Shown: in pieces, positions 18,091 through 24,803 of the stretch
Layout of the letters: each line of letters opens with the position of its first letter
Position numbering within the stretch: position 1 is the first letter of the stretch
DNA from: Pseudomonadota bacterium
GTDB taxonomy: Bacteria > Pseudomonadota > Alphaproteobacteria > Rhizobiales > Xanthobacteraceae
Length of the DNA stretch: 27,461 nt
Reading direction: 5' to 3'
Assembly (NCBI GenBank): GCA_023449855.1
Contig: JAEXHR010000242.1
Location: 1-27,461 of the forward strand
Notes under the pieces: model-generated
The model's database searches: none
What the model was told of the DNA's origin: nothing
The model's input: the letters and a program-made list of their open reading frames with translations, nothing else
Position numbers and translations under genes: made by a program

Positions 18091-18114
18091 TAGGGTGATC
18101 ACGAAGCGACTCAA
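18087..18114 (-). promoter_or_regulatory. Candidate promoter of the dcw cluster
   Basis: On the minus strand, TTGAGT (18109-18114) and TATCAA (18087-18092) are 16 nt apart, each 4 of 6 to the sigma-70 consensus. The start point would be near 18080, about 290 nt upstream of rsmH. The spacer contains the palindrome GTGATCAC. Confidence 0.35.
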
Positions 18115-18196
18115 TTCGTTCGTGGAGGTTGTATCGTAGTGCTGGCGCATCGCGCACAGAGCGATGAAATAAAAGGGTAAAACCAGTCTGCGATCG

Positions 18197-18225
18197 TTGC
18201 GCAATCGGATGTCGATCTGAATAGT
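18197..18225 (+). promoter_or_regulatory. Candidate promoter of the amidase gene
   Basis: TTGCGC (18197-18202) and AATAGT (18220-18225) with a 17-nt spacer; a modest match. It would start transcription about 50 nt before the TTG start codon. Confidence 0.25.
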
Positions 18226-18280
18226 GTCTCTCCCCCTGCGGTCGCCATGCCGTGCCGAACCTTATGGAGAGTGAAAGAGA

Positions 18281-19120
18281 TTGTCCGGACCCGAGACCAG
18301 GCGCCCACGCCCTCTGCCGATCCCGAAGGGGGTCGCGTATCTGCCGACTTTCACGCCGGATTCATCCGTCGTGTCGGACGTGATCCCGTCGCCGAATTTC
18401 GGCGATCGGAACAAGGGGCTCGTGCCTGACATGATCGTGCTGCACTATACCGGCATGCCCGACGCCGAAGGCGCGATCACACGCCTGTGCAGCGACGGCA
18501 CCGACGTCTCGGCTCACTACATCGTGCTCGAGGACGGGCGCATCGTGCAGACCGTGCCGGAGTCCAAGCGCGCCTGGCATGCCGGCTCGTCGTTCTGGGC
18601 CGGTGAGGACGACATCAATTCCTGCTCCATCGGTGTCGAGATCATCAATCGCGGTCACGATTGGGGCTATCCGGATTATCCCGCCCGGCAGATTGCAGCC
18701 GTCACGGCACTCTGCCGCGGCATCCTGCTGCGCCGCGATATGCCGCCCCATCGCGTGCTCGGCCATTCCGACGTGGCGCCGGCGCGCAAGAAAGATCCCG
18801 GCGAGAAATTCCCGTGGCATCTGCTCGCCAGTTCCGGCGTCGGCCACTGGGTGCATCCGGCTCCGGTCATTCCGGGTGATGGCCTGCGCGCTGGCGCCGA
18901 CGGCGATCAAGTGAAGGCGCTGCAGCAGGCCCTCGCCCGCTATGGCTACGGCATCGAGGTTACCGGCGTTTACGATGTGCCCACGATTGAGGTCGTCACC
19001 GCATTCCAGCGCCACTTCCGTCCCGAGCGCGTGGATGGCGTTGCCGATCTCTCGACGCTGGAGACGCTGGAGGCACTGCTCATGAGCGTACCACGCGGCG
19101 AAGCTGCCAAGACCAGCTGA
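18281..19120 (+). CDS. N-acetylmuramoyl-L-alanine amidase (Amidase_2) with C-terminal PG-binding domain
   Basis: A zinc amidase of the AmpD/AmiD family that cleaves between MurNAc or anhydroMurNAc and L-alanine. The 279 residues contain the amidase domain (about 45-185) with probable zinc ligands H55 (VLHYTGM), H162 (GHSDVAP) and D172 (KDPGEKFPW) and the catalytic glutamate E120 (GVEIIN), then a peptidoglycan-binding helical domain (about 200-265). The only start in this frame near the domain is TTG at 18281, with GGAGAG nine bases upstream. No signal peptide or lipobox is visible, so action in the cytoplasm on recycled muropeptides, as AmpD does, is possible, although the PG-binding domain suggests contact with the sacculus. 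It is divergent from the dcw cluster. AmiD is the nearer match by domain order. Confidence 0.9.
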   Translation: MSGPETRRPRPLPIPKGVAYLPTFTPDSSVVSDVIPSPNFGDRNKGLVPDMIVLHYTGMPDAEGAITRLCSDGTDVSAHYIVLEDGRIVQTVPESKRAWHAGSSFWAGEDDINSCSIGVEIINRGHDWGYPDYPARQIAAVTALCRGILLRRDMPPHRVLGHSDVAPARKKDPGEKFPWHLLASSGVGHWVHPAPVIPGDGLRAGADGDQVKALQQALARYGYGIEVTGVYDVPTIEVVTAFQRHFRPERVDGVADLSTLETLEALLMSVPRGEAAKTS

Positions 19121-19126
19121 CGCGAC

Positions 19127-19155
19127 TTGACGCGCGACAAGTTAGCCCGCATGGC
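19127..19155 (+). promoter_or_regulatory. Candidate rnpB promoter
   Basis: TTGACG (19127-19132, 5 of 6) is followed 17 nt later by CATGGC (19150-19155), a poor -10. The predicted start near 19162 coincides with the first base of the RNase P P1 helix, which supports the assignment. The -35 lies just past the amidase stop. Confidence 0.35.
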
Positions 19156-19161
19156 TTCCCC

Positions 19162-19581
19162 GTCAGTCGGCCGGACGGCCGCTCTCGCTAGGGTCGAAAG
19201 ACTGCGGGGGAGGAAAGTCCGGGCTCCAATGACATACGGTGCCGGATAACATCCGGCGGGGGCGACCCCAGGGAAAGTGCCACAGAGAACGAACCGCTTC
19301 CCTCCTTCGGTTGGGCAGCAAGGGTGAAAAGGTGCGGTAAGAGCGCACCGCGGATCCGGCAACGGAGACGGCAAGGTAAACCCCACCGGGAGCAAAACCG
19401 AATAGGGACGGCAGCGCAGTAAGTTCGTTCGCGAACGATAACACTGCAGGGTGATGTCAAACCCGCTGTCCGGGTAGGTTGCTTGAGGCCGCATGCAAAT
19501 GCGGTCCCAGAAGAATGGCCGTCACGTATCTCCGCGCGAGCGGCGGTGCCTTACAGAACCCGGCTTACAGGCCGGCTGATA
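19162..19581 (+). ncRNA. rnpB: RNase P RNA (type A)
   Basis: The catalytic RNA of RNase P, which removes 5' leaders from tRNA precursors. Core conserved segments are present in order: GAGGAAAGTCCGGGCTCC near 19209, GGTGAAAAGGTGCGGTAAGAGCGCACCGC (split in two helices) near 19323, GGCAAGGTAAACCCCACCGGGAGCAAAACCGAATAGG (an alphaproteobacterial form) near 19370, and the 3' ACAGAACCCGGCTTACAG near 19553. The 5' TCAGTCGGCC (19163-19172) pairs with GGCCGGCTGA (19570-19579) as helix P1 with one G-U pair, which sets both ends to within a few bases. A terminator-like hairpin follows 10 nt later. Confidence 0.95.
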
Positions 19582-19590
19582 CTGAACAAC

Positions 19591-19622
19591 GAGGGGCCCG
19601 GCGCCACACCGCCGGGCCCCTC
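19591..19622 (+). terminator. Strong hairpin terminator after rnpB
   Basis: A perfect 13-bp stem, GAGGGGCCCGGCG (19591-19603) with CGCCGGGCCCCTC (19610-19622), around a 6-nt loop. It is followed by GCCAGTTT, a short T-run. It separates rnpB from the convergent ABC transporter and may end transcription in both directions. Confidence 0.75.
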
Positions 19623-19664
19623 GCCAGTTTGAAGCGATCGATTGCAGATCACCCAAGGGCTTCG

Positions 19665-21467
19665 TTACTCGGCCGCCAGCGTGCGATCGAATTCGAGCAC
19701 CTGGCGCTCGAACAGGCCGCGATAGATGCCATCCGGCCGCTGCGCCAGCGCGGCGTGAGTCCCCTCTTCCGCGATCGCGCCGCGATCGAACACCAGAATG
19801 CGATCGAGACTGCGCACCGTCGAGAGCCTGTGCGCGATCACGATCGACGTGCGACCTTTCATCAGCCGCTCCATCGCCTCCTGGATCAGTGCTTCGGACT
19901 CTGAATCGAGGCTTGCCGTCGCCTCGTCCAGAATCAGCACCGGCGCATCCGCCAGGAACGCGCGCGCCAGCGCCACGCGTTGCCGTTCGCCACCCGACAG
20001 TTTGATGCCGCGCTCACCGACCAGCGTCCCATAGGCTTTGGGCAGCCGCTCGATGAAGTCATGCGCATTGGCGAGCCGCGCCGCGCGCTCGATCTCCGCC
20101 ATGCTGGCACCGGGCCGGGCATAAGCAATGTTATCGGCCAGCGAGCGGTGAAACAGGATCGGCTCCTGCTGCACGATCGCGATCTGACTACGCAGCGACT
20201 CCTGTGTTACATGAGCGATATCCTGGCCGTCGATGACGATGCGCCCGTCCGAGACATCGTAAAGCCGCTGGATCAGCTTCACGAAAGTGGTCTTGCCCGA
20301 CCCCGAGCGCCCGACAAGGCCGACTCGCTCTCCTGCGCGGATATCGACCGACAGCCCGCGATACAGCGGCGTGACATGACCCCCATAGAGGAAGGTCACA
20401 TTGTCGAACCGGATGTGCCCTCCACCGATGGCGATCGGTTTGGCGCCGACGGCATCGACGACACCGATTGTCTCGTCATGGATCGCAACCAGTTCGTCCA
20501 TATCATTGACCGAACGCTGCAGGTTGTTGATGTGCATGCCGACATCGCGCAGATAGCCATGGATGACAACATAGCTCGTCAGCACATAGGTGATGTCGCC
20601 GGCACTGGCGCGGCCATCGAGCCAGAGCCACAGCGCGCCGCCGATCACCGACGCGCGTACGCACAACAGAACGGCCAGCTGAGCCGTGCTGGTGTAGTTG
20701 TAGCGCAGCCATGTCCGCCGCACACGCGCGCGCCACCGGCTGACCACCTGTCCGAGCCGTGCATCTTCACGTGTCTCGGCACCGAACGACTTCACCACCG
20801 CATTGCAGGTCACGGCGTCTGCCAGCGTGCCGCCAACCTTGGTGTCCCACGCGTTGGAAACACGGGCGGCCGGCGCGATATAGCGCGTGGAGAACCACAC
20901 GGTCATCGCGATATAGACGACGGCGCCGACAGCAATGACGCCGCCCAGCGCCGGCCAGTGCAGGCCAAGCAGCAGCACCGATCCCAGCAGCACCACCAGC
21001 GATGGCAGCAATGCCATCAGCAGCGTGTCGTTGAGAAGGTCGACAGCCCACATGCCACGCGTGATCTTGCGCACGGTCGAGCCTGCGAAGTTATTGGCAT
21101 GCCAATCGGTGGAAAAGCGTTGCACGCGCGCAAAGGCATCGCGCGATAGATCGGACATGATCCGCAGCGTGAACGGCACGATGGCGTGGATGCCGAGCTG
21201 GCGCAGCAACAGCGACGCCAGGCCGAGAGCGACAATGGCGCCGAAAGCGACCAATGCAGCCTGACGCGCGGCCGGATCGCTGCCGCCTCTGGTGACGGCA
21301 TCGACCAGCTGGCCAGAAAACAGCGGCATGAACAAATCCGCCACCGTCGCACCGAGCAGGCCGATGGCAACGGTTGCCGTCCGACCCGGCTGCTTGATCC
21401 AGTGCTTCAGCACAAAAGGAATGACAACCCGGATGGCCGCGGGGCGATTTCTATCTTTGAGAGTCAT
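19665..21467 (-). CDS. ABC half-exporter (fused membrane and ATPase domains)
   Basis: A 600-residue ABC transporter of the type IV exporter fold, expected to work as a homodimer in the inner membrane. The N-terminal half (about 20-330) holds about six helices. The ATPase half has Walker A GRSGSGKTT (386-394), Q-loop Q434, signature LSGGE (490-494), Walker B LILDE (511-515), D-loop SLD and the switch H546. All catalytic residues are present. The overall sequence resembles the MsbA/multidrug-lipid group, but the substrate cannot be deduced. ATG at 21467 with GGATGA upstream; the start codon lies within an ATGACGTCAT palindrome. Upstream is a near-consensus promoter and a 23-codon ORF. There is no partner half-transporter next to it, which favours a homodimer. 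Confidence 0.92.
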   Translation of the reverse strand: MTLKDRNRPAAIRVVIPFVLKHWIKQPGRTATVAIGLLGATVADLFMPLFSGQLVDAVTRGGSDPAARQAALVAFGAIVALGLASLLLRQLGIHAIVPFTLRIMSDLSRDAFARVQRFSTDWHANNFAGSTVRKITRGMWAVDLLNDTLLMALLPSLVVLLGSVLLLGLHWPALGGVIAVGAVVYIAMTVWFSTRYIAPAARVSNAWDTKVGGTLADAVTCNAVVKSFGAETREDARLGQVVSRWRARVRRTWLRYNYTSTAQLAVLLCVRASVIGGALWLWLDGRASAGDITYVLTSYVVIHGYLRDVGMHINNLQRSVNDMDELVAIHDETIGVVDAVGAKPIAIGGGHIRFDNVTFLYGGHVTPLYRGLSVDIRAGERVGLVGRSGSGKTTFVKLIQRLYDVSDGRIVIDGQDIAHVTQESLRSQIAIVQQEPILFHRSLADNIAYARPGASMAEIERAARLANAHDFIERLPKAYGTLVGERGIKLSGGERQRVALARAFLADAPVLILDEATASLDSESEALIQEAMERLMKGRTSIVIAHRLSTVRSLDRILVFDRGAIAEEGTHAALAQRPDGIYRGLFERQVLEFDRTLAAE

Positions 21468-21475
21468 GACGTCAT
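21466..21475. promoter_or_regulatory. ATGACGTCAT palindrome at the ABC gene start
   Basis: A perfect 10-bp palindrome that includes the ABC start codon. The identical 10-mer occurs at 1192-1201, just past the DUF4239 promoter, and its TGACGTCA core recurs at 14577-14584. Confidence 0.3.
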
Positions 21476-21572
21476 CCGGTCACGCCCCTGCGCAACCGGC
21501 TCCATGGTTGACGCGCGACGGCCAAGCCGCATCTTCGCGTCGTAAAGGACTGAATGATCAGTGGAACTGGAA

Positions 21573-21593
21573 TTGACCGAACCGCATCCGGTC
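21573..21593. promoter_or_regulatory. Partial TetR-type operator upstream of the ABC exporter
   Basis: ATTGACCGAAC at 21572-21582 is identical over 11 bases to the left part of the perfect operator at 24692-24712. It is followed by CCGGTC at 21588-21593, which matches the CGGTC core of the other arm but is 2 nt further away. It may be a weaker site for the same regulator. Confidence 0.3.
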
Positions 21594-21613
21594 GGCAGCG
21601 ACGGAAACGGAAC

Positions 21614-21685
21614 TCAGTGAGTCCGCACAAACCCGCGCATACGCACCGAACCGGAGATGCCGGAGAGCAGATAAATCGACTTCAT
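21614..21685 (-). CDS. Small ORF, possible leader peptide, upstream of the ABC exporter
   Basis: A 23-codon frame starting MKSIYLLSGI and ending RGFVRTH, with three arginines and one histidine in its last nine residues. ATG at 21685 follows GGGAGAG at five bases, one of the best ribosome binding sites in the window, and lies about 31 nt downstream of a near-consensus promoter. It ends 146 nt before the ABC start. I do not recognise the peptide. It may be a regulatory leader peptide for the downstream gene or a free small protein. Coding status rests only on these signals. Confidence 0.5.
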   Translation of the reverse strand: MKSIYLLSGISGSVRMRGFVRTH

Positions 21686-21722
21686 GCAGACTCTCCCTCG
21701 GGTTCGAGCAATGGATGATGGG

Positions 21723-21751
21723 TTTATAAATAAGGTAGTCCGGCTTGGCAA
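21723..21751 (-). promoter_or_regulatory. Near-consensus sigma-70 promoter upstream of the small ORF and ABC exporter
   Basis: On the minus strand, TTGCCA (21746-21751, 5 of 6) and TATAAA (21723-21728, 5 of 6) are exactly 17 nt apart. This is the strongest promoter match in the window. The start point would be near 21716. Confidence 0.65.
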
Positions 21752-21805
21752 CACGCAGCGTTGCGGATTCTGACGACAACCGCGTTGAAGGCGATGACGC
21801 TTTCG

Positions 21806-23389
21806 TTAGTGCCCGCCGCCGCCAGCGGCCGGATTGCCCGGCTTGTCGAGCATCAGCACCATTACGCTAAGCGCCACATAGAAACAGGACAGCAGGAAGA
21901 ACGCGTCGCCAAAACCCATCACCACGGCCTGACGATGGGTGATCTGCGACAGTTGCTTCAGCGCCATGCGTGAGGCGTCGCCCATGCCCTGGAACTTCTG
22001 GGTGAGCATGTTGAGTGTCTCGACCGCCTTGGCGTTCCCCCATGTCACCTTGTCGTGAAGACGCGAGATGTGAAAATCGGTGCGGTGATCGAGCACCGTA
22101 TTGATCAGCGCGAGGCCGAGCGCGCCGCCAAGATTGCGGGTCAGGTTGAAGAGGCCGGACGCGTTCTTCAACATCTCCGGCGTCAGTGTGCCGAGCGCGA
22201 TATTGTTGATCGGCACCATCGCCAGCATCATGCCCATGCCGCGCAGTATCTGCGGGACCAGCAGCTCGTAGAAATCGTAATCGCGTGTAATCGACGTCAT
22301 CAGCCAGGTGCCCGACGCGAACAGCACGAGACCAGAGCCGATCAGGATGCGCAGATCGACCTTGGTCATGAGGCGGCCGACGACCGGCGCCATCAGGAAC
22401 ATCGCGACGCCCGATACGAACATCGTTTCGCCGATCATCAGCGCGCTATAGCCGCGCACCTGGGCGAGATAGAGCGGATAGATATAGGTCAGACCATAGA
22501 GGCCGATGCCGATGCAGAAGGAGAAGGTCGAGCCGAGCGCAAAATTGCGATTGGTGAAAGCGCGCAGATCGACGATCGGCACTTTCGCGGTCAGCACGCG
22601 CCAGAAGAAGGCGACGGCGGAGAATGCGCAGATCACCGCAAAGATCAGAATGGCCTCATCCTCGAACCAGTCGTTGCGCGGCCCCTCTTCCAGCACATAT
22701 TCGAGCGAGCCGAGGAAACCGGCCATGAAGCCGAGGCCCCACCAGTCGAAATGCTCGAGCAGCTCGAAATGCGGTTCGTCGAAATCCACGAGCGCCAGCA
22801 CACCGATGGTGATGCCAATACCCGGCACAACATTGATGAAGAACAGCCAGTGCCACGACATCGCATCGGTGATGTAGCCGCCGACGGTGGGACCGATGGT
22901 CGGCGCCAGTGTTGCAACAAGACCGATGATCGGCGCGACGATGTGAAACTTGGAGCGCGGAAACACGGTGTAGGCCGACGCGAACACGGTCGGAATCATG
23001 CCCGCGCCAAGAAACCCCTGCACCGCGCGCCACAGGATCATCTGCTCGATGGACGAGGTGAAGCCGCACATCAGGCTGGCGAAGGTGAATCCCGCCGCCG
23101 AGATGGCGAATAGCAGGCGCGTGCCGAGCGCACGTGACAGAAAGCCCGACAGCGGAATCGCGATCACTTCGGCAATCAGATAGGCCGTCTGGACCCAGGA
23201 GACTTCGTTCGACGATGCCGACAGACCGGCCTGAATGTCCGACAGCGAGGCCGAGACGATCTGAATGTCCAGGATCGACATGAACATGCCGAACACCATG
23301 ATCAAGAACGCGATCAGGCGTCTCGGCGCGATCCGGTCATCCGCCGGCACGGCCGGCGGCACTCCTGACATGGTGGTGGCTGAGGACAT
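21806..23389 (-). CDS. emrB: DHA2-family multidrug efflux permease (EmrB-type)
   Basis: A 527-residue inner-membrane proton antiporter with about 14 helices. Family hallmarks include MFMSILDIQIVSASLSDIQ in helix 1, NEVSWVQTAYLIAEVIAIPLSG, motif A-like SRALGTRLLFAIS, the antiporter motif region GPTVGGYITDAMSWHWLFFINVVPG, and FNLTRNLGGALGLALINT near the C-terminus. It should pair with the EmrA-like adaptor encoded 12 nt upstream and an outer-membrane channel elsewhere, exporting hydrophobic toxic compounds. ATG at 23389 with GGATAG upstream. It is the second gene of a two-gene operon under the TetR-type operator at 24692-24712. The substrate is unknown. Confidence 0.93.
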   Translation of the reverse strand: MSSATTMSGVPPAVPADDRIAPRRLIAFLIMVFGMFMSILDIQIVSASLSDIQAGLSASSNEVSWVQTAYLIAEVIAIPLSGFLSRALGTRLLFAISAAGFTFASLMCGFTSSIEQMILWRAVQGFLGAGMIPTVFASAYTVFPRSKFHIVAPIIGLVATLAPTIGPTVGGYITDAMSWHWLFFINVVPGIGITIGVLALVDFDEPHFELLEHFDWWGLGFMAGFLGSLEYVLEEGPRNDWFEDEAILIFAVICAFSAVAFFWRVLTAKVPIVDLRAFTNRNFALGSTFSFCIGIGLYGLTYIYPLYLAQVRGYSALMIGETMFVSGVAMFLMAPVVGRLMTKVDLRILIGSGLVLFASGTWLMTSITRDYDFYELLVPQILRGMGMMLAMVPINNIALGTLTPEMLKNASGLFNLTRNLGGALGLALINTVLDHRTDFHISRLHDKVTWGNAKAVETLNMLTQKFQGMGDASRMALKQLSQITHRQAVVMGFGDAFFLLSCFYVALSVMVLMLDKPGNPAAGGGGH

Positions 23390-23401
23390 CAGCGCTATCC
23401 G

Positions 23402-24628
23402 TTACTGCGCGGGCGCGGCGCCCGGCTTGGTGTTGATGCGGACATAGACCGACATGCCGGCGCGCAGGATGTTCTGCTTTGCCACGTCGGCGGGCACGCG
23501 GACGCGCACCGGCACGCGCTGCACGATCTTGGTGAAGTTGCCGGTCGCATTGTCAGGCGGCAGCAGCGTGAACACGGCGCCAGCGGCCGGCGACAGGCTC
23601 TCGACGGTGCCTTCGATGACACGGCTGGTATCGGCATCGAGCTCGATGGACACCGGCTGGCCCGGCTTCAGGCGACGCAGCTGCGTCTCCTTGAAGTTGG
23701 CGTCGATATAGACGTCGTCGAGCGGCACGATATTGGCTAGGCGCTGACCGGTAGTGATGAAATCGCCGAGATTGACCATGCGGTTGGAGAAGATGCCGTC
23801 CACCGGCGCCTTCACGTCGGTGAAAGCAAGATCGCGCTGTGCCTTGTCGAGCGCGCTATCCAGCTCCTGCAGTTGCGCACGCGCTTCCGCCTGCTGCGCC
23901 TTGGTGACTTCGACGGCGCTCTTAGCCGAATCCACCGACGCCCTGGCGGCCTTCACGGAGGCCGCGGTCTGATCGCGGTTCGACTGCGAGGTCTCGTAAA
24001 CCGAGCGCGAGGCAAAGCCCTGCTTGTTCAACGTTTCCTGACGATCCAACTCGAGCTGCGCACGAGTGGCAGCTGCATCGGCAGACGCCAGCTGCGCCTG
24101 CGCCTGCTCGACCGCGCTTTCCTGCGCCGTCACCTGACGGCCGATGCGCTCGATGGTCGCCTTCTGGGTATCGATCTTGCGCTGGGCTGCATCGACCGCG
24201 ATCTTGTAGTCGCCGTCGTCGATCTTGAAGATTACCTGCCCGGCCTTCACCTCGGTATTGTCGCCCGGAACGATCTGCGCGATGTGACCGGCAACACGGG
24301 CGCCGAGCGTGGAATTGTTGGCGCGCACATAGGCATCGTCCGTAGAGACGATGAAGCGGCCGACCAGATAATAGTTCACGCCATAATAGACCGCTGCGAT
24401 CGCCGCGAGCGCGCCGATGCCCATGAGGATGCGCTTCTTGCGCGGCGACTTTGGCGTAGCAGGCTTGGCAGCAGTGGGCGTCACCGCCGGGGCGCCTGCC
24501 GGCTTTTCCGGTGCGTCTGCAGGACCGCGCGTCGCAGGCTCCTCAAGCGGTACCACACGTGCCGAGACGGCCTCGTCCTCGGCATCGTTGCGAACGATAC
24601 GTGCAGCCTGATCGCGTGGTGCGGCCAT
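23402..24628 (-). CDS. emrA: HlyD-family membrane fusion protein (EmrA-type)
   Basis: The periplasmic adaptor of a tripartite pump, linking EmrB to an outer-membrane channel. The 408 residues start with a long polar, Ala/Pro-rich cytoplasmic segment (1-62), a basic KSPRKKR and one membrane anchor (about 66-88). Then come STDDAYVRANNSTLGARVAGHI and GDNTEVKAGQVIFKIDD (first half of the lipoyl domain), a long coiled-coil hairpin rich in Ala/Gln/Asp (about 145-260), KAPVDGIFSNRMVNLGDF (second lipoyl half) and a beta-barrel domain. ATG at 24628 has a perfect AGGAGG ribosome binding site. It is divergent from tetR and 12 nt ahead of emrB. The cytoplasmic tail is longer than in E. coli EmrA. Confidence 0.93.
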   Translation of the reverse strand: MAAPRDQAARIVRNDAEDEAVSARVVPLEEPATRGPADAPEKPAGAPAVTPTAAKPATPKSPRKKRILMGIGALAAIAAVYYGVNYYLVGRFIVSTDDAYVRANNSTLGARVAGHIAQIVPGDNTEVKAGQVIFKIDDGDYKIAVDAAQRKIDTQKATIERIGRQVTAQESAVEQAQAQLASADAAATRAQLELDRQETLNKQGFASRSVYETSQSNRDQTAASVKAARASVDSAKSAVEVTKAQQAEARAQLQELDSALDKAQRDLAFTDVKAPVDGIFSNRMVNLGDFITTGQRLANIVPLDDVYIDANFKETQLRRLKPGQPVSIELDADTSRVIEGTVESLSPAAGAVFTLLPPDNATGNFTKIVQRVPVRVRVPADVAKQNILRAGMSVYVRINTKPGAAPAQ

Positions 24629-24633
24629 TCCGG

Positions 24634-24639
24634 CCTCCT
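24634..24639 (-). promoter_or_regulatory. Consensus ribosome binding site of emrA
   Basis: AGGAGG on the minus strand, five bases before the ATG. It is a full match to the anti-Shine-Dalgarno sequence and fixes the emrA start. Confidence 0.8.
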
Positions 24640-24649
24640 GAAAATGATC

Positions 24650-24671
24650 GCGGGACGCCAGAGGCTCCCGC
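24650..24671 (-). promoter_or_regulatory. Hairpin in the emrA leader
   Basis: GCGGGA and TCCCGC, perfect 6-bp arms around a 10-nt loop, between the promoter and the ribosome binding site of emrA. Function unknown. Confidence 0.25.
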
Positions 24672-24683
24672 TTGGTGTGGCAT

Positions 24684-24720
24684 CATGTACATTGACCGAA
24701 CGGTTCGGTCAAGATACAGT
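24684..24720. promoter_or_regulatory. Overlapping divergent promoters of tetR and emrAB
   Basis: Plus strand (tetR): TTGACC (24692-24697), 17 nt, TACAGT (24715-24720). Minus strand (emrAB): TTGACC (24707-24712), 17 nt, TACATG (24684-24689). Each -35 is one end of the palindromic operator and the rest of the operator fills each spacer, so one bound repressor dimer would cover both promoters. The minus-strand -10 is the weaker match. Confidence 0.55.
24692..24712. promoter_or_regulatory. TetR-type operator between emrA and tetR
   Basis: Perfect 9-bp arms TTGACCGAA (24692-24700) and TTCGGTCAA (24704-24712) around CGG. Palindromes of this TTGACC...GGTCAA kind are typical operators of TetR/AcrR repressors of efflux pumps, and it sits between such a regulator and its pump genes. 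Autorepression and repression of emrAB are expected. Confidence 0.85.
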
Positions 24721-24765
24721 TGCGTTCATCCCATCACGTTTTGGGGTTATTCCAGATGCTGCTTG

Positions 24766-24781
24766 CAGCGGTACTCCGCTG
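24766..24781 (+). promoter_or_regulatory. Hairpin in the tetR leader
   Basis: CAGCGG-TACT-CCGCTG, a perfect 6-bp stem with a 4-nt loop, 22 nt before the tetR start codon. It could modulate translation; there is no T-run for termination. Confidence 0.25.
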
Positions 24782-24803
24782 ATTTGGGAAACAGGCTGAA
24801 CGA

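Larger units (their letters stand above)
17792..18280. other. 489-base intergenic region between rsmH and the amidase gene
   Basis: No credible coding sequence is visible, and no mraZ remnant could be recognised. It holds a candidate minus-strand promoter at 18087-18114 for the dcw genes, a candidate plus-strand promoter at 18197-18225 for the amidase, a 14-bp palindrome at 17922-17935 and an 8-bp palindrome GTGATCAC at 18096-18103. The minus-strand leader to rsmH would be about 290 nt and contains GC-rich inverted repeats. Confidence 0.6.
21468..21805. other. 338-base region upstream of the ABC exporter
   Basis: It contains a minus-strand promoter (21723-21751), a 23-codon reading frame with a strong ribosome binding site (21614-21685), and a partial copy of the TetR operator found at 24692-24712 (here 21573-21593). 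CATCCGGTC is directly repeated at 21473-21481 and 21585-21593. No T-rich terminator hairpin is visible between the small ORF and the ABC gene. Confidence 0.6.

Noticed and set aside
17792..18280. Possible mraZ gene or MraZ-binding GTGGG repeats upstream of rsmH
   Set aside because: No frame on the minus strand resembles MraZ, and I saw no regularly spaced GTGGG repeats.
18970..19494. Minus-strand frames over the end of the amidase and RNase P RNA
   Set aside because: The region is the structured RNase P RNA on the plus strand; the peptides are spurious.
21558..21779. 73-codon minus-strand frame spanning the leader promoter upstream of the ABC gene
   Set aside because: It begins upstream of the near-consensus promoter and has no ribosome binding site; the 23-codon frame has much better signals.
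24756..24782. 8-codon frame MLLAAVLR in the tetR leader
   Set aside because: No ribosome binding site and very short; likely chance.
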